Below, piece by piece: positions 1-5,542 of a DNA stretch of 5,572 nt. A model generated the notes under the pieces. It did no database searches. It was given only the letters and a program-made list of their open reading frames with translations, and had not been told where the DNA came from. Position 1 is the first letter of the stretch. Each line of letters starts with the position of its first letter. The stretch is from Desulfobacterales bacterium (GTDB lineage: Bacteria; Desulfobacterota; DSM-4660; Desulfatiglandales; B25-G16), in the NCBI GenBank assembly GCA_013375385.1, contig JABXJY010000183.1, forward strand, positions 1 to 5,572. The letters are read 5' to 3'. A program made the position numbers and the translations under genes.

Positions 1-774
1 CAGATCGCTGATGGCTACCTTGCCCACATCATGGAGCATGGCTGCCATTCTCAATGCATCCTTCTGTCTTTCCACTTTTTCAAGGGAAAGTCTTTTTTGT
101 CTTGCCCATTCCTCAAAGATTTCCACCGAATATGCTCCTATACGGTTTGCGTGGGCCCCGGTCTCTTTGGGATCCCTGAGTTCTGCCATACTGATCATTC
201 TGAGGATGATATTCCTTGTCATTTGAGCTCGCTCCAAAGCAAGGGCGGCACTGACGGCAAAGTGCATGATGAGGGATTCATCAAATGGGGAAAAGGCAAT
301 GATGTTTCCATGATCATCCTGGGCGTTGATGATCTGCATCGCTCCCAGTGCCTCTCCACTCTGGTTAGTCATGGGAACAGCGAGCGTTGAACGGGTTTTA
401 TAGTCGGAAAGCTTGTCGAATTTGGAATCAAAGCGGTAGGGTACCCTGGTGCTTATCTGGTAGACATCGGGAATGTTTACTGCCTTACAGTTTTTCGCCA
501 CATATCCAGCAATTGACATGTTATTACAGGGCATTGAAAAGGTGCTATATATCAGTTTTTTCCCAGGGCCCAATCTACTCTGCAGGGTATCGTTCTGCGT
601 ATAGCTAAATTTCAGCTCATCCCCACCCTTGAGATAAATAGATCCTGCATCGGCATTAAAGAATTTTCTAGCATAGGTAAGGATCCTTTCTAAAAGGAGA
701 TCGACATCTTTGACTCGGTTGATATCCAGACTGATTTGGGTAATGAGATCAATCTTTTCTTTTTCACTCAGCAT
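1..774 (-). CDS. GAF domain plus HD-GYP phosphodiesterase, 3' end outside the window
   Basis: The reading frame is open from ATG at 774 to the left edge (258 codons, no stop), so the gene is partial only because the window ends. Residues about 15-175 read as a GAF sensor domain (hydrophobic strands, NADAGSIYL near the start, STLAVPM and GAMQIINA near its end). A helical linker leads into an HD-GYP domain: RDPKETGAHANRIG carries the first conserved His (H208), and AAMLHDVGKVAISDL carries the HD pair (H248, D249) followed by the usual GK. Complete HD-GYP proteins hydrolyse cyclic di-GMP in the cytoplasm, and GAF domains bind small ligands. The GYP motif itself lies outside the window, so catalytic competence cannot be judged. 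No membrane segment is seen. AGAGGTG about 12 bases upstream is the probable ribosome-binding site. The start lies inside a repeat shared with the end of the HD gene at 4339. The gene is 121 bases downstream of the receiver gene and may be co-transcribed with it. Confidence 0.93.
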   Translation of the reverse strand, partial: MLSEKEKIDLITQISLDINRVKDVDLLLERILTYARKFFNADAGSIYLKGGDELKFSYTQNDTLQSRLGPGKKLIYSTFSMPCNNMSIAGYVAKNCKAVNIPDVYQISTRVPYRFDSKFDKLSDYKTRSTLAVPMTNQSGEALGAMQIINAQDDHGNIIAFSPFDESLIMHFAVSAALALERAQMTRNIILRMISMAELRDPKETGAHANRIGAYSVEIFEEWARQKRLSLEKVERQKDALRMAAMLHDVGKVAISDL

Positions 775-803
775 GAAGAACCATACACCTCTCGGCTAAC
801 TTG
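763..803 (-). repeat. Direct repeat copy A (ribosome-binding site and start of the GAF-HD-GYP gene)
   Basis: Forty-one bases match 4306-4346 in the same orientation at 36 of 41 positions. The best part is 782-803, which matches 4325-4346 at 21 of 22, with the shared core TAGCCGAGAGGTGTATG on the minus strand. This copy contains the AGAGGTG ribosome-binding site, the ATG start and the first codons of the GAF-HD-GYP gene. Similarity stops on both sides: upstream into the spacer after the receiver gene, downstream after the third or fourth codon. Two random 22-mers agreeing this well in a 5.6 kb window is very unlikely. Confidence 0.85.
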
Positions 804-895
804 CTACTTTTATGTACATTCCCTCTCTCAAATTATCGTCTTTTCCTTAAGCCCTTACTTTTTGCCTGTTGTTTAAGCTTTGTGTCGCTGCCTTT

Positions 896-1267
896 CTAAT
901 TATGGGAATCCTCAGCCAATTGTCCGATCACCTCTGCGACTTTCTCAAATTCGCTTGATTTATCAAAAAAGAAATCAGCTCCCTCATCTATGCATCTTTT
1001 CCGGTATTGAGCATAGGGATAATTGGTAAGCATGATCGCCACTGGAGTCGGTTCACTTTTTTTGATGCTCTTAAGCACATCTATACCACTCCCACCAGCC
1101 ATCCGGACATCCAATACCACTGCATCAGGGTGTAACTCCTGGATAGATCTTATGGCCTCCGCCACATCTCCTGCTTGACCGACGATTTCGATTCTTGGAA
1201 CTTCAGAAAGTATGTCTACGAGTCGTTGACACACTACCTCCGAATCATCTGCAATAAAGACTTTCAT
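896..1267 (-). CDS. Stand-alone CheY-like receiver domain response regulator
   Basis: This 123-residue protein is one complete receiver domain with no output domain. The acidic pair is D7-D8, the phospho-acceptor is D53 (VVLDVRM), the switch Thr is T81 (IMLTNYP) and the conserved Lys is K103 (FFFDKSS), so all catalytic receiver residues are present. Such proteins act in the cytoplasm as relay intermediates, phosphate sinks or protein-protein regulators. The neighbouring kinase (2518-4062) is the only kinase in view and a plausible phosphate donor, but the pairing is inferred. ATG at 1267 is the only good start: an in-frame stop lies about 50 bases upstream with no other ATG between. The ribosome-binding site is weak (GGTG about 7 bases before the ATG). 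A 261-base spacer with spaced TGTA(A/G) boxes precedes it, which argues for its own promoter. No clear terminator follows. Confidence 0.95.
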   Translation of the reverse strand: MKVFIADDSEVVCQRLVDILSEVPRIEIVGQAGDVAEAIRSIQELHPDAVVLDVRMAGGSGIDVLKSIKKSEPTPVAIMLTNYPYAQYRKRCIDEGADFFFDKSSEFEKVAEVIGQLAEDSHN

Positions 1268-1323
1268 GACACTACACCATTCCCACTCCTCGGCGTGACC
1301 AGGCTGTTGGATAGATTTTTACG

Positions 1324-1414
1324 TGTAGCATGAAAAAGTGCAGACGTCTGTAAGATTTAAGCTGATTTTTTTGTAGGATTTTATCCGATTTTTTTGTAGA
1401 TAATTGTCCTACAC
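1324..1414. promoter_or_regulatory. Array of TGTA(A/G) boxes with 23-base spacing, probable regulator operator
   Basis: On the plus strand TGTAGC starts at 1324, TGTAAG at 1349, TGTAGG at 1372 and TGTAGA at 1395, giving intervals of 25, 23 and 23 bases. An inverted CCTACA at 1409-1414 makes TGTAG-N9-CTACA at 1395-1413. The units at 1349 and 1372 agree at 19 of 23 bases, including GATTTTTT at the end of each. A perfect 10-base palindrome, CAGACGTCTG, lies at 1341-1350 and overlaps the second box. Spacing near two helical turns puts the boxes on roughly one face of DNA. GacA/UvrY-type LuxR regulators recognise TGTAAG-N6-CTTACA, so the LuxR regulator at 1529-2161 is a candidate binder. This is an inference from half-site similarity. 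The array lies between the two regulator genes, upstream of the receiver gene. Confidence 0.45.
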
Positions 1415-1550
1415 ATTCAGGAGAAAGTCCTTAGGGAGGTGGTGAGAAAACAATGATCGGGAAAAGCCGGGGAAGAAGGAATAAGAAAAGCAAACCTTGA
1501 ATAAACGTGACTCGCTTCGCTGGCACCTCTAATCTACGAGCCTGTTTTTT
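1411..1550 (+). ncRNA. Speculative GGA-rich small RNA, Rsm/Csr-type candidate
   Basis: On the plus strand five GGA triplets occur within 61 bases (1420, 1435, 1460, 1471 and 1478), the core motif bound by CsrA/RsmA. GATAAT at 1399-1404 could be a -10 element (5 of 6), with no good -35, as is usual for activator-dependent promoters. The TGTA(A/G) boxes would sit just upstream, the first at about -62. A T6 run at 1545-1550 follows a weak 4-pair stem (CTCG 1511-1514 with CGAG 1537-1540) and could end the transcript inside the 3' end of the regulator gene, antisense to it. GacA-type regulators in gammaproteobacteria activate such RNAs. The GGA motifs are not clearly displayed in hairpin loops and the terminator is weak, so this is a hypothesis only. 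Confidence 0.13.
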
Positions 1551-2161
1551 ATGGCATAATGGGTTAGTTCCGCGTTGCTCTTCATGTTCATTTTTTCCAG
1601 AATACGCGACCGATACGTACTGATGGTTTTTTCACTCAGGAACAATCCCTGTGCGATTTCCTTTATTGTCTCCCCTGATGCAATCATACACAGTATCTGA
1701 TACTCACGATCAGAGAGTTTCTCATGGATGGGTTTGTCGGTATCATTTTCCAGATGTAAAGCTAATTTCTCAGCCAGAGAAGAACTGATATATTTCTTAC
1801 CCGCTGAGACTCGTCGTATAGCCGCGGTTAATTCACCTGGGGCGCTTCCTTTTGTTAAGTATCCAGCGGCACCCGCCTTTAAGGCTCTTACCGCATATTG
1901 CTCTTCAGGATGGATGCTTAAAATCAGAACAGGAAGGCCGGGTTTTTCACCTCTTAATTGTTTTAAAATATCCAGCCCACCTCTGCCGGGCATGGTAATG
2001 TCTAACACAACCACATCGTAATCATTTCTCCATACCTTATCGAGCACTTCCTGTGCATTGCTCGCTTCATCAGTTACAGCCATGCCTGGAGTCTCCGCGA
2101 CAATCTGCTTCAACCCTTTGCGCACGATTGGGTGATCATCGGCGATGAGTATTCGAATCAT
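1529..2161 (-). CDS. LuxR/NarL-family response regulator (receiver plus HTH)
   Basis: This 210-residue protein has the normal length for the NarL/FixJ/UvrY class. The receiver covers about residues 1-120, with acidic pair D8-D9, phospho-acceptor D54 (VVLDITMPG), switch Ser S82 (ILSIHPE) and K104 (YLTKGSA). The C-terminal LuxR helix-turn-helix covers about residues 147-205: LSDREYQILCMIASGETIKEIA... with recognition-helix region LSEKTISTYRSRILEKM. It should be a DNA-binding transcription factor activated by phosphorylation, and the HisKA_3 kinase at 2518-4062 is its likely partner because this kinase family typically pairs with LuxR-type regulators. The start is well supported: GAGG at 2169-2172 is 7 bases from the ATG. 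A 356-base spacer separates it from the kinase, so an independent promoter is likely. Target genes are unknown; the TGTA(A/G) array just downstream is a candidate target. Confidence 0.96.
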   Translation of the reverse strand: MIRILIADDHPIVRKGLKQIVAETPGMAVTDEASNAQEVLDKVWRNDYDVVVLDITMPGRGGLDILKQLRGEKPGLPVLILSIHPEEQYAVRALKAGAAGYLTKGSAPGELTAAIRRVSAGKKYISSSLAEKLALHLENDTDKPIHEKLSDREYQILCMIASGETIKEIAQGLFLSEKTISTYRSRILEKMNMKSNAELTHYAIKNRLVD

Positions 2162-2517
2162 GGCTTTGCCTCAAGGTATAGGTCCCGGGTGGTACATGTG
2201 GGGGCTCGTTTTTAAAGCCCCTTCGCTTCTTTCGTGGCATATCCTTTTATAAGCTCAACGGAAGGGTGACATCATCCCGTATTGATAGGTTAGAGGCACA
2301 AGTTTGTATGCCTGTTATGCTATCCCTCGGCTCGGTTCCCAGCATGAGCATTTGATGATCCCTGCAGTTGAGACGCAAGCCCTTACAGCTCAAACTTTGG
2401 ATAGGGCAAAGTAAACCCATGAAATTCTAAATAAAGTTTAACCAGCTTCTTGTATATGAATAGGTATACAAACTTCTGTATTTTCTCCTTCATCCCTCAT
2501 TTGCAGTCTATCACCTG
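2162..2517. other. 356-base intergenic spacer with two inverted repeats
   Basis: No convincing gene is seen here. Two palindromes stand out. TTGTATA (2450-2456) and TATACAA (2465-2471) are 7-base arms separated by 8 bases, about 47 bases beyond the kinase stop, and look like an operator rather than a terminator because no T run follows on the minus strand. GGGGCT (2201-2206) and AGCCCC (2216-2221) are 6-base arms with a 9-base loop, in what would be the 5' leader of the LuxR regulator mRNA. TATAAA occurs on the minus strand near 2250 but has no acceptable -35 partner, so no promoter is assigned. No intrinsic terminator for the kinase gene is visible. Confidence 0.4.
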
Positions 2518-4062
2518 CTAGTTGCCGGCTGGAATCTTCACCTCCACTGTTGTTCCTTTCCTTGGCACGCCATTAATCTTAAACACGCCGCCGAAATGAG
2601 CCGCGCGTTCTCGCATTCCCATGAGCCCAAATGATTTAGGACTGGAAATCTGCTTTTCTGTTATACCTTTCCCATTATCTCTCACTTTTAACACTAATTT
2701 ATCCATTGTCTCTTTCAGGCTTACTTTGACACTTGTTGCCTTTGCATGGCGAGCAACATTTGTAAGCGTCTCCTGAAAAATCCGGAAAATAGTCGTAGAA
2801 CGATCCTGATCTAAAATAATATCCTCAGGATGAAACGTAAGTTCACATTTAATCCCCGTCCGATTTTGAAATTCCTCCACCTGCCACTCCATTGCTGCTG
2901 CAAGACCGAGGTCATCTAACATTCCTGGTCTCAATTCTATAGAGATCCTTTGCACTGTTCTTATGCTCATATCAATGAGCTCTGACATTGATTGTGTCTT
3001 CTCAAGCAGTAGTTTTTGATCCTCGGGTAACCTCTTTTCCAACCAGGATAAGTCCATTCTCAGTGCTGTTAATGACTGTCCCAACTCATCGTGAATCTCG
3101 CGTGCTATTAATGTTCTTTCTGTTTCCCTCATGGATTGCAAATGTGTGGAAAGGCTCCGTAGCTGCTCCCGCGATCTTCTTAATTCTTCCTCAGCCCACT
3201 TGCGTTCTGTGATATCCCTAACCGTACCTCGAAACCCGATTTTCCGGCCTGTTGCATCGTTTATGAGAGATACTGAGGTTTCCCCATGTCTTTTCGTCCC
3301 ATCTTTCCTCAGGATATCCCAATAAAATTCTCTTATGTGTTTTCCTGTAGTGTAAACCTTGTTGAAGATTTGATAACCTTTGATAGCAGTCTCCTGATCG
3401 GTGAACTCCCGGATATTCACTCCCATCAATTCATCTTTGGGACATCCAAAGATTTTACATAATGATTTATTGAAAAACGTGAGGTTCCCGGCAAGATCAA
3501 CCTCGAAGTAGCCTTCTTCAATGCTCTCGAGAATGTTCTGATATTTCTCCTCAACCTTCCTCAAAACCTCCTTTGCCTGCTTGCGATCGGTGACATCTCG
3601 AGCAATGAATAGCACGATTGGCTGCACCAGGTGATCAAAAAGATGGAAACTCATCTCAACGGGGATCTTTCTTCCGTCTTTGGTTAGATGGACCGTTTCA
3701 AACAGAATATGTTTCTCATCACGCAGCTTCTCAATTCTCGCGGAAACATTTCCCCAATCTTCTGGAATGCTGAGGTCCAAAGTGGTTAAACCCAAAAATT
3801 CTTCTCTTGTGTAGCCATATCTCTGGCATGCAACATCATTAACTTCAATGAAATTGCTCGTTATATCTTTTTCAGTGGGTTGATAAACAAATACAGCATC
3901 ATTTACCTTGTTGAGCAACATCTCATAGAGTTTCTTTCTCTCCCGCACCTCCTCCTTCAGATTTTTGTGCTCTCTTTCCAGTACTTCCACTTCAGCCAGC
4001 TTGGGGCGCAGTCCTGCCAATTCATGTAATAATTGTTCTTTGGTTTTACCTCTATCTTTCAT
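2518..4062 (-). CDS. Cytoplasmic PAS-PAS sensor histidine kinase, HisKA_3 type
   Basis: The order in this 514-residue protein is: a charged coiled-coil start (about 1-45), PAS domain 1 (about 46-157, ending FIARDVTDRKQ), PAS domain 2 with PAC (about 172-288, ending GFRGTVRDITERK), a short helical linker, a HisKA_3 dimerisation domain with the phospho-accepting His H324 in AREIHDELGQS, and an HATPase_c domain (about 420-512). The ATPase boxes are present: N box QETLTNVARHA (N435), G1 box RDNGKGI (D462, G464, G466) and GLMGMRERA as the second glycine box. All catalytic residues look intact. No signal peptide or membrane segment is seen, so it should sense an internal cue through PAS; the ligand or cofactor cannot be told. 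HisKA_3 kinases normally phosphorylate LuxR-type regulators such as the one at 1529-2161. The ATG at 4062 has only a weak upstream Shine-Dalgarno, but the next in-frame Met (residue 48) would cut into PAS 1. Confidence 0.96.
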   Translation of the reverse strand: MKDRGKTKEQLLHELAGLRPKLAEVEVLEREHKNLKEEVRERKKLYEMLLNKVNDAVFVYQPTEKDITSNFIEVNDVACQRYGYTREEFLGLTTLDLSIPEDWGNVSARIEKLRDEKHILFETVHLTKDGRKIPVEMSFHLFDHLVQPIVLFIARDVTDRKQAKEVLRKVEEKYQNILESIEEGYFEVDLAGNLTFFNKSLCKIFGCPKDELMGVNIREFTDQETAIKGYQIFNKVYTTGKHIREFYWDILRKDGTKRHGETSVSLINDATGRKIGFRGTVRDITERKWAEEELRRSREQLRSLSTHLQSMRETERTLIAREIHDELGQSLTALRMDLSWLEKRLPEDQKLLLEKTQSMSELIDMSIRTVQRISIELRPGMLDDLGLAAAMEWQVEEFQNRTGIKCELTFHPEDIILDQDRSTTIFRIFQETLTNVARHAKATSVKVSLKETMDKLVLKVRDNGKGITEKQISSPKSFGLMGMRERAAHFGGVFKINGVPRKGTTVEVKIPAGN

Positions 4063-4136
4063 TTTCTTTATCTCGCATCCCGAATAATGCTAAAAGTCTC
4101 TTGCTTACAGCCTGAAACGATTTGCATAACCAAGTT

Positions 4137-4232
4137 TTAACTCTTAACAACAATAGGTGAACAGGGATAAGTAGCGTGCATCTCCAAAAGATGCAGTCAA
4201 CTTTACATTACCCAATTTTTGTAAGAGTTACA
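4137..4232. promoter_or_regulatory. Three small palindromes upstream of the kinase gene
   Basis: Three inverted repeats lie 75-170 bases before the kinase ATG. TGTAAGAGTTACA (4220-4232) has 5-base arms around a 3-base centre. TTAACTCTTAA (4137-4147) is related, and TAACTCTTA (4138-4146) reappears inverted as TAAGAGTTA (4222-4230). Between them TGCATCT (4177-4183) and AGATGCA (4189-4195) form 7-base arms around 5 bases. TTGACT (minus strand, 4200-4195) is a good -35 match, but no -10 sits at a workable distance, so no promoter is called. These are plausible regulator sites or a leader hairpin; the identity of any binder is unknown. Confidence 0.35.
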
Positions 4233-4274
4233 ACAGGGAAATAATCTTACTTATAGTAGGGGGCCCATTAGCTG

Positions 4275-4310
4275 GTGAAGCTCCCCGCCCGCAAGGGTGG
4301 AGAGCTTCAC
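4275..4310. other. Strong 16-base-pair hairpin with GCAA/TTGC loop
   Basis: The arms are 4275-4290 and 4295-4310: nine perfect pairs (GTGAAGCTC with GAGCTTCAC), then seven more with one mismatch and one G-T wobble, closing on a 4-base loop that reads GCAA (a GNRA-type loop) on the plus strand and TTGC on the minus strand. It begins about 28 bases beyond the stop of the HD gene. A T7 run (minus strand, 4324-4318) lies before the hairpin rather than after it, so it is not a classical intrinsic terminator for the HD gene. It could protect the 3' end of the mRNA, be a dispersed palindromic (REP-like) element, or be an end structure of a former mobile element. Its edge touches repeat copy B. Confidence 0.75.
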
Positions 4311-4346
4311 TCAGCCTAAAAAAACATACACCTCTCGGCTAGCTTG
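4306..4346 (-). repeat. Direct repeat copy B (end of the HD gene)
   Basis: This is the partner of 763-803. It begins 5 bases inside the HD coding region, covers the TAG stop, and continues with the AGAGGTGTATG segment that in copy A is the ribosome-binding region of the GAF-HD-GYP gene. Where copy A has the start codon (TTCATGCTGAG), this copy has TTTAGGCTGAG, so the start has been lost, and after GAGTGAA the sequence runs into the hairpin. No open frame of use follows. It looks like a decayed relic of a gene junction. Confidence 0.85.
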
Positions 4347-5292
4347 GTATCAGTGAAGCTTGGCTTTCGGAGCCACCCTGCATATCCGCTCTTTGCTTAA
4401 TTTTCTTACCGTACCTATCGTCTCGCCTCAGATAATCACAGTAGTCTTTTTCGTGATGTTCCAGCAGGAATTTGAGGTAGCTGATATTTTTTTCAATTGC
4501 CTCCATATATAAATCCCTGTCCAGGTTCCATCGCACCTTGAAATGGTAGCGCACATATTCATTCATGCTGCCCAATGGGCGAGCAAACCTGTTTCGGGTC
4601 ATAGCGTAAAAGTCCATGGTCTTTTTCAGGAGGTCCAGTTCGTTATCATATCCCGTGATCCCTCCTTCCCTGAATTCATAGAAAAGAAAGAGCAGTTTCT
4701 CAAGATAGGTTCTGTCTGCCATCTGGCCCAGAAGATCCGCAGTGCCCAGCATTTTCCCTAACAATTCAATCTCCCGGGAGGCAAATCGGATTTTATTGAT
4801 CTCGGTAGCGAGGCCAGTGCACTTAAGGATATCGGGGTAGCCTTTGAAATCCTCTTTTGAAAATCCACCATCAGCTATATATTTTTCCATGAAGACAATG
4901 CTGCGCCTGGTATCTATACGGGTGTATTTAGCGCCTGTTCCAATATCGTCATCAAGGGTCTGGATATATCCTGTATCATGCATCAGCGCGCATATGAGCC
5001 CCAGATTTATATGTTTTCTGGTAAGATTTTCCCCACATACCACTACACCATGCATGAGCCTTGCCATGACCAGAAAGGCATCTGTGGTATGCTTCAGGTC
5101 GTGGTATTCGGTCGTACATTTGCGGTATCCTGGATACTGGCCGCGGAAAAGGCGCACAATATCGTTGAATACGCGGCCTACAGTCTCAAAGTTAAATTTT
5201 GGGCCCATCATGAGAACGATGCTCCATACCTCATTCATAACACTCCTGGGACTCTCCATGTTTACGATACGTGAAAGTTGAACTTCCTTCAT
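4339..5292 (-). CDS. HD-domain metal-dependent phosphohydrolase, PDEase class I-like
   Basis: Taking ATG at 5292 gives 317 residues. Motifs match the layout of the cyclic-nucleotide phosphodiesterase branch of the HD superfamily: YHDLKHTTDAF (residues 63-73, H64 and H68, compare YHNxxHAxDV), ALMHDTGY (H105-D106, compare ALCHDLDH) and GTADLLGQM (D186). H68, H105, D106 and D186 would be the metal ligands and H64 the proton donor; all are present. The second His of the classical HDxxH motif is replaced by Tyr. The substrate is unknown: a cyclic nucleotide or another phosphoester is possible. No sensor domain, signal peptide or membrane segment is seen, and the C-terminal third is helical and charged. 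The frame stays open upstream to 5508, but those 72 residues come from hairpin- and repeat-rich DNA. GGGGA (5299-5303) sits 6 bases before ATG 5292, and a promoter lies at 5339-5367, inside the would-be extension. Confidence 0.88.
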   Translation of the reverse strand: MKEVQLSRIVNMESPRSVMNEVWSIVLMMGPKFNFETVGRVFNDIVRLFRGQYPGYRKCTTEYHDLKHTTDAFLVMARLMHGVVVCGENLTRKHINLGLICALMHDTGYIQTLDDDIGTGAKYTRIDTRRSIVFMEKYIADGGFSKEDFKGYPDILKCTGLATEINKIRFASREIELLGKMLGTADLLGQMADRTYLEKLLFLFYEFREGGITGYDNELDLLKKTMDFYAMTRNRFARPLGSMNEYVRYHFKVRWNLDRDLYMEAIEKNISYLKFLLEHHEKDYCDYLRRDDRYGKKIKQRADMQGGSESQASLIPS

Positions 5293-5338
5293 GCTTGTTC
5301 CCCAATCAGTTAAATACATAAGAAGACCACATGGGTTG

Positions 5339-5367
5339 CGTATATCAGAAAAATCAAGAAACATCAA
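5339..5367 (-). promoter_or_regulatory. Probable sigma70 promoter of the HD gene
   Basis: On the minus strand TTGATG (5367-5362, 4 of 6 to TTGACA) is followed after exactly 17 bases by TATACG (5344-5339, 4 of 6 to TATAAT). The start of transcription would fall near 5332, about 40 bases before the ATG at 5292 and upstream of the GGGGA ribosome-binding site. The match is moderate, but position and spacing fit, and it supports the shorter start of the HD gene. Confidence 0.42.
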
Positions 5368-5442
5368 GGCTCGATTGGTACGGGGAAAATGCACCAGGGA
5401 ATCCAGTAGGAGTTGTTTGGGATGGGGGGTGTGAGGAGAGGG

Positions 5443-5542
5443 CATGGCACAAAGGGCAGAGCGCCCCAGTGAAATAGCAAAAGGCCCCAAGTGGAATATG
5501 CTTTGCATTCCACGGGGTAACCATGGCGCAGAGGGCTAAGCG
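5443..5542. repeat. Degenerate short repeats with a hairpin (5485-5517)
   Basis: Two 21-base units, 5443-5463 and 5522-5542, agree at 17 of 21 (both begin CATGGC and end with an AGCG-like tail). Between them GCCCCAGTGAAAT (5463-5475) and GCCCCAAGTGGAAT (5484-5497) repeat each other with one inserted base and one change, 21 bases apart. The second overlaps a hairpin: CCCC (5485-5488) and GTGGAAT (5491-5497) pair with ATTCCAC (5507-5513) and GGGG (5514-5517), giving 11 pairs with a 2-base bulge. On the minus strand it is followed by CCTTTTG, so it may be a weak terminator for an upstream gene outside the window. Two minus-strand frames stay open through this DNA, which is typical of low-complexity repeats rather than coding sequence. 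Confidence 0.5.

Noticed and set aside
11..608. Plus-strand open frames at 11-226, 31-390 and 387-608
   Set aside because: They are antisense to the GAF-HD-GYP reading frame, which shows clear domain motifs; the plus-strand translations show none.
1728..2021. Plus-strand 97-codon frame opposite the LuxR regulator
   Set aside because: Antisense to a complete receiver domain, with no motif of its own.
849..2386. Shared 10-mer AAGCCCTTAC at 849-858 and 2377-2386
   Set aside because: Several chance 10-base matches are expected in a window of this size, and the flanks do not extend the match.
2383..2500. Two minus-strand mini-frames just after the kinase stop (36 codons from 2493, 20 codons from 2500)
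   Set aside because: No properly spaced ribosome-binding site, they overlap each other and an inverted repeat, and the peptides look random.
4275..4324. Hairpin plus T7 run as an intrinsic terminator of the HD gene
   Set aside because: On the transcribed strand the T run comes before the hairpin, not after it; no U tract follows the stem.
4543..5281. Plus-strand open frames opposite the HD gene (longest 145 codons, 4844-5281)
   Set aside because: The minus-strand HD motifs are unmistakable; these are antisense shadows without ribosome-binding sites or recognisable domains.
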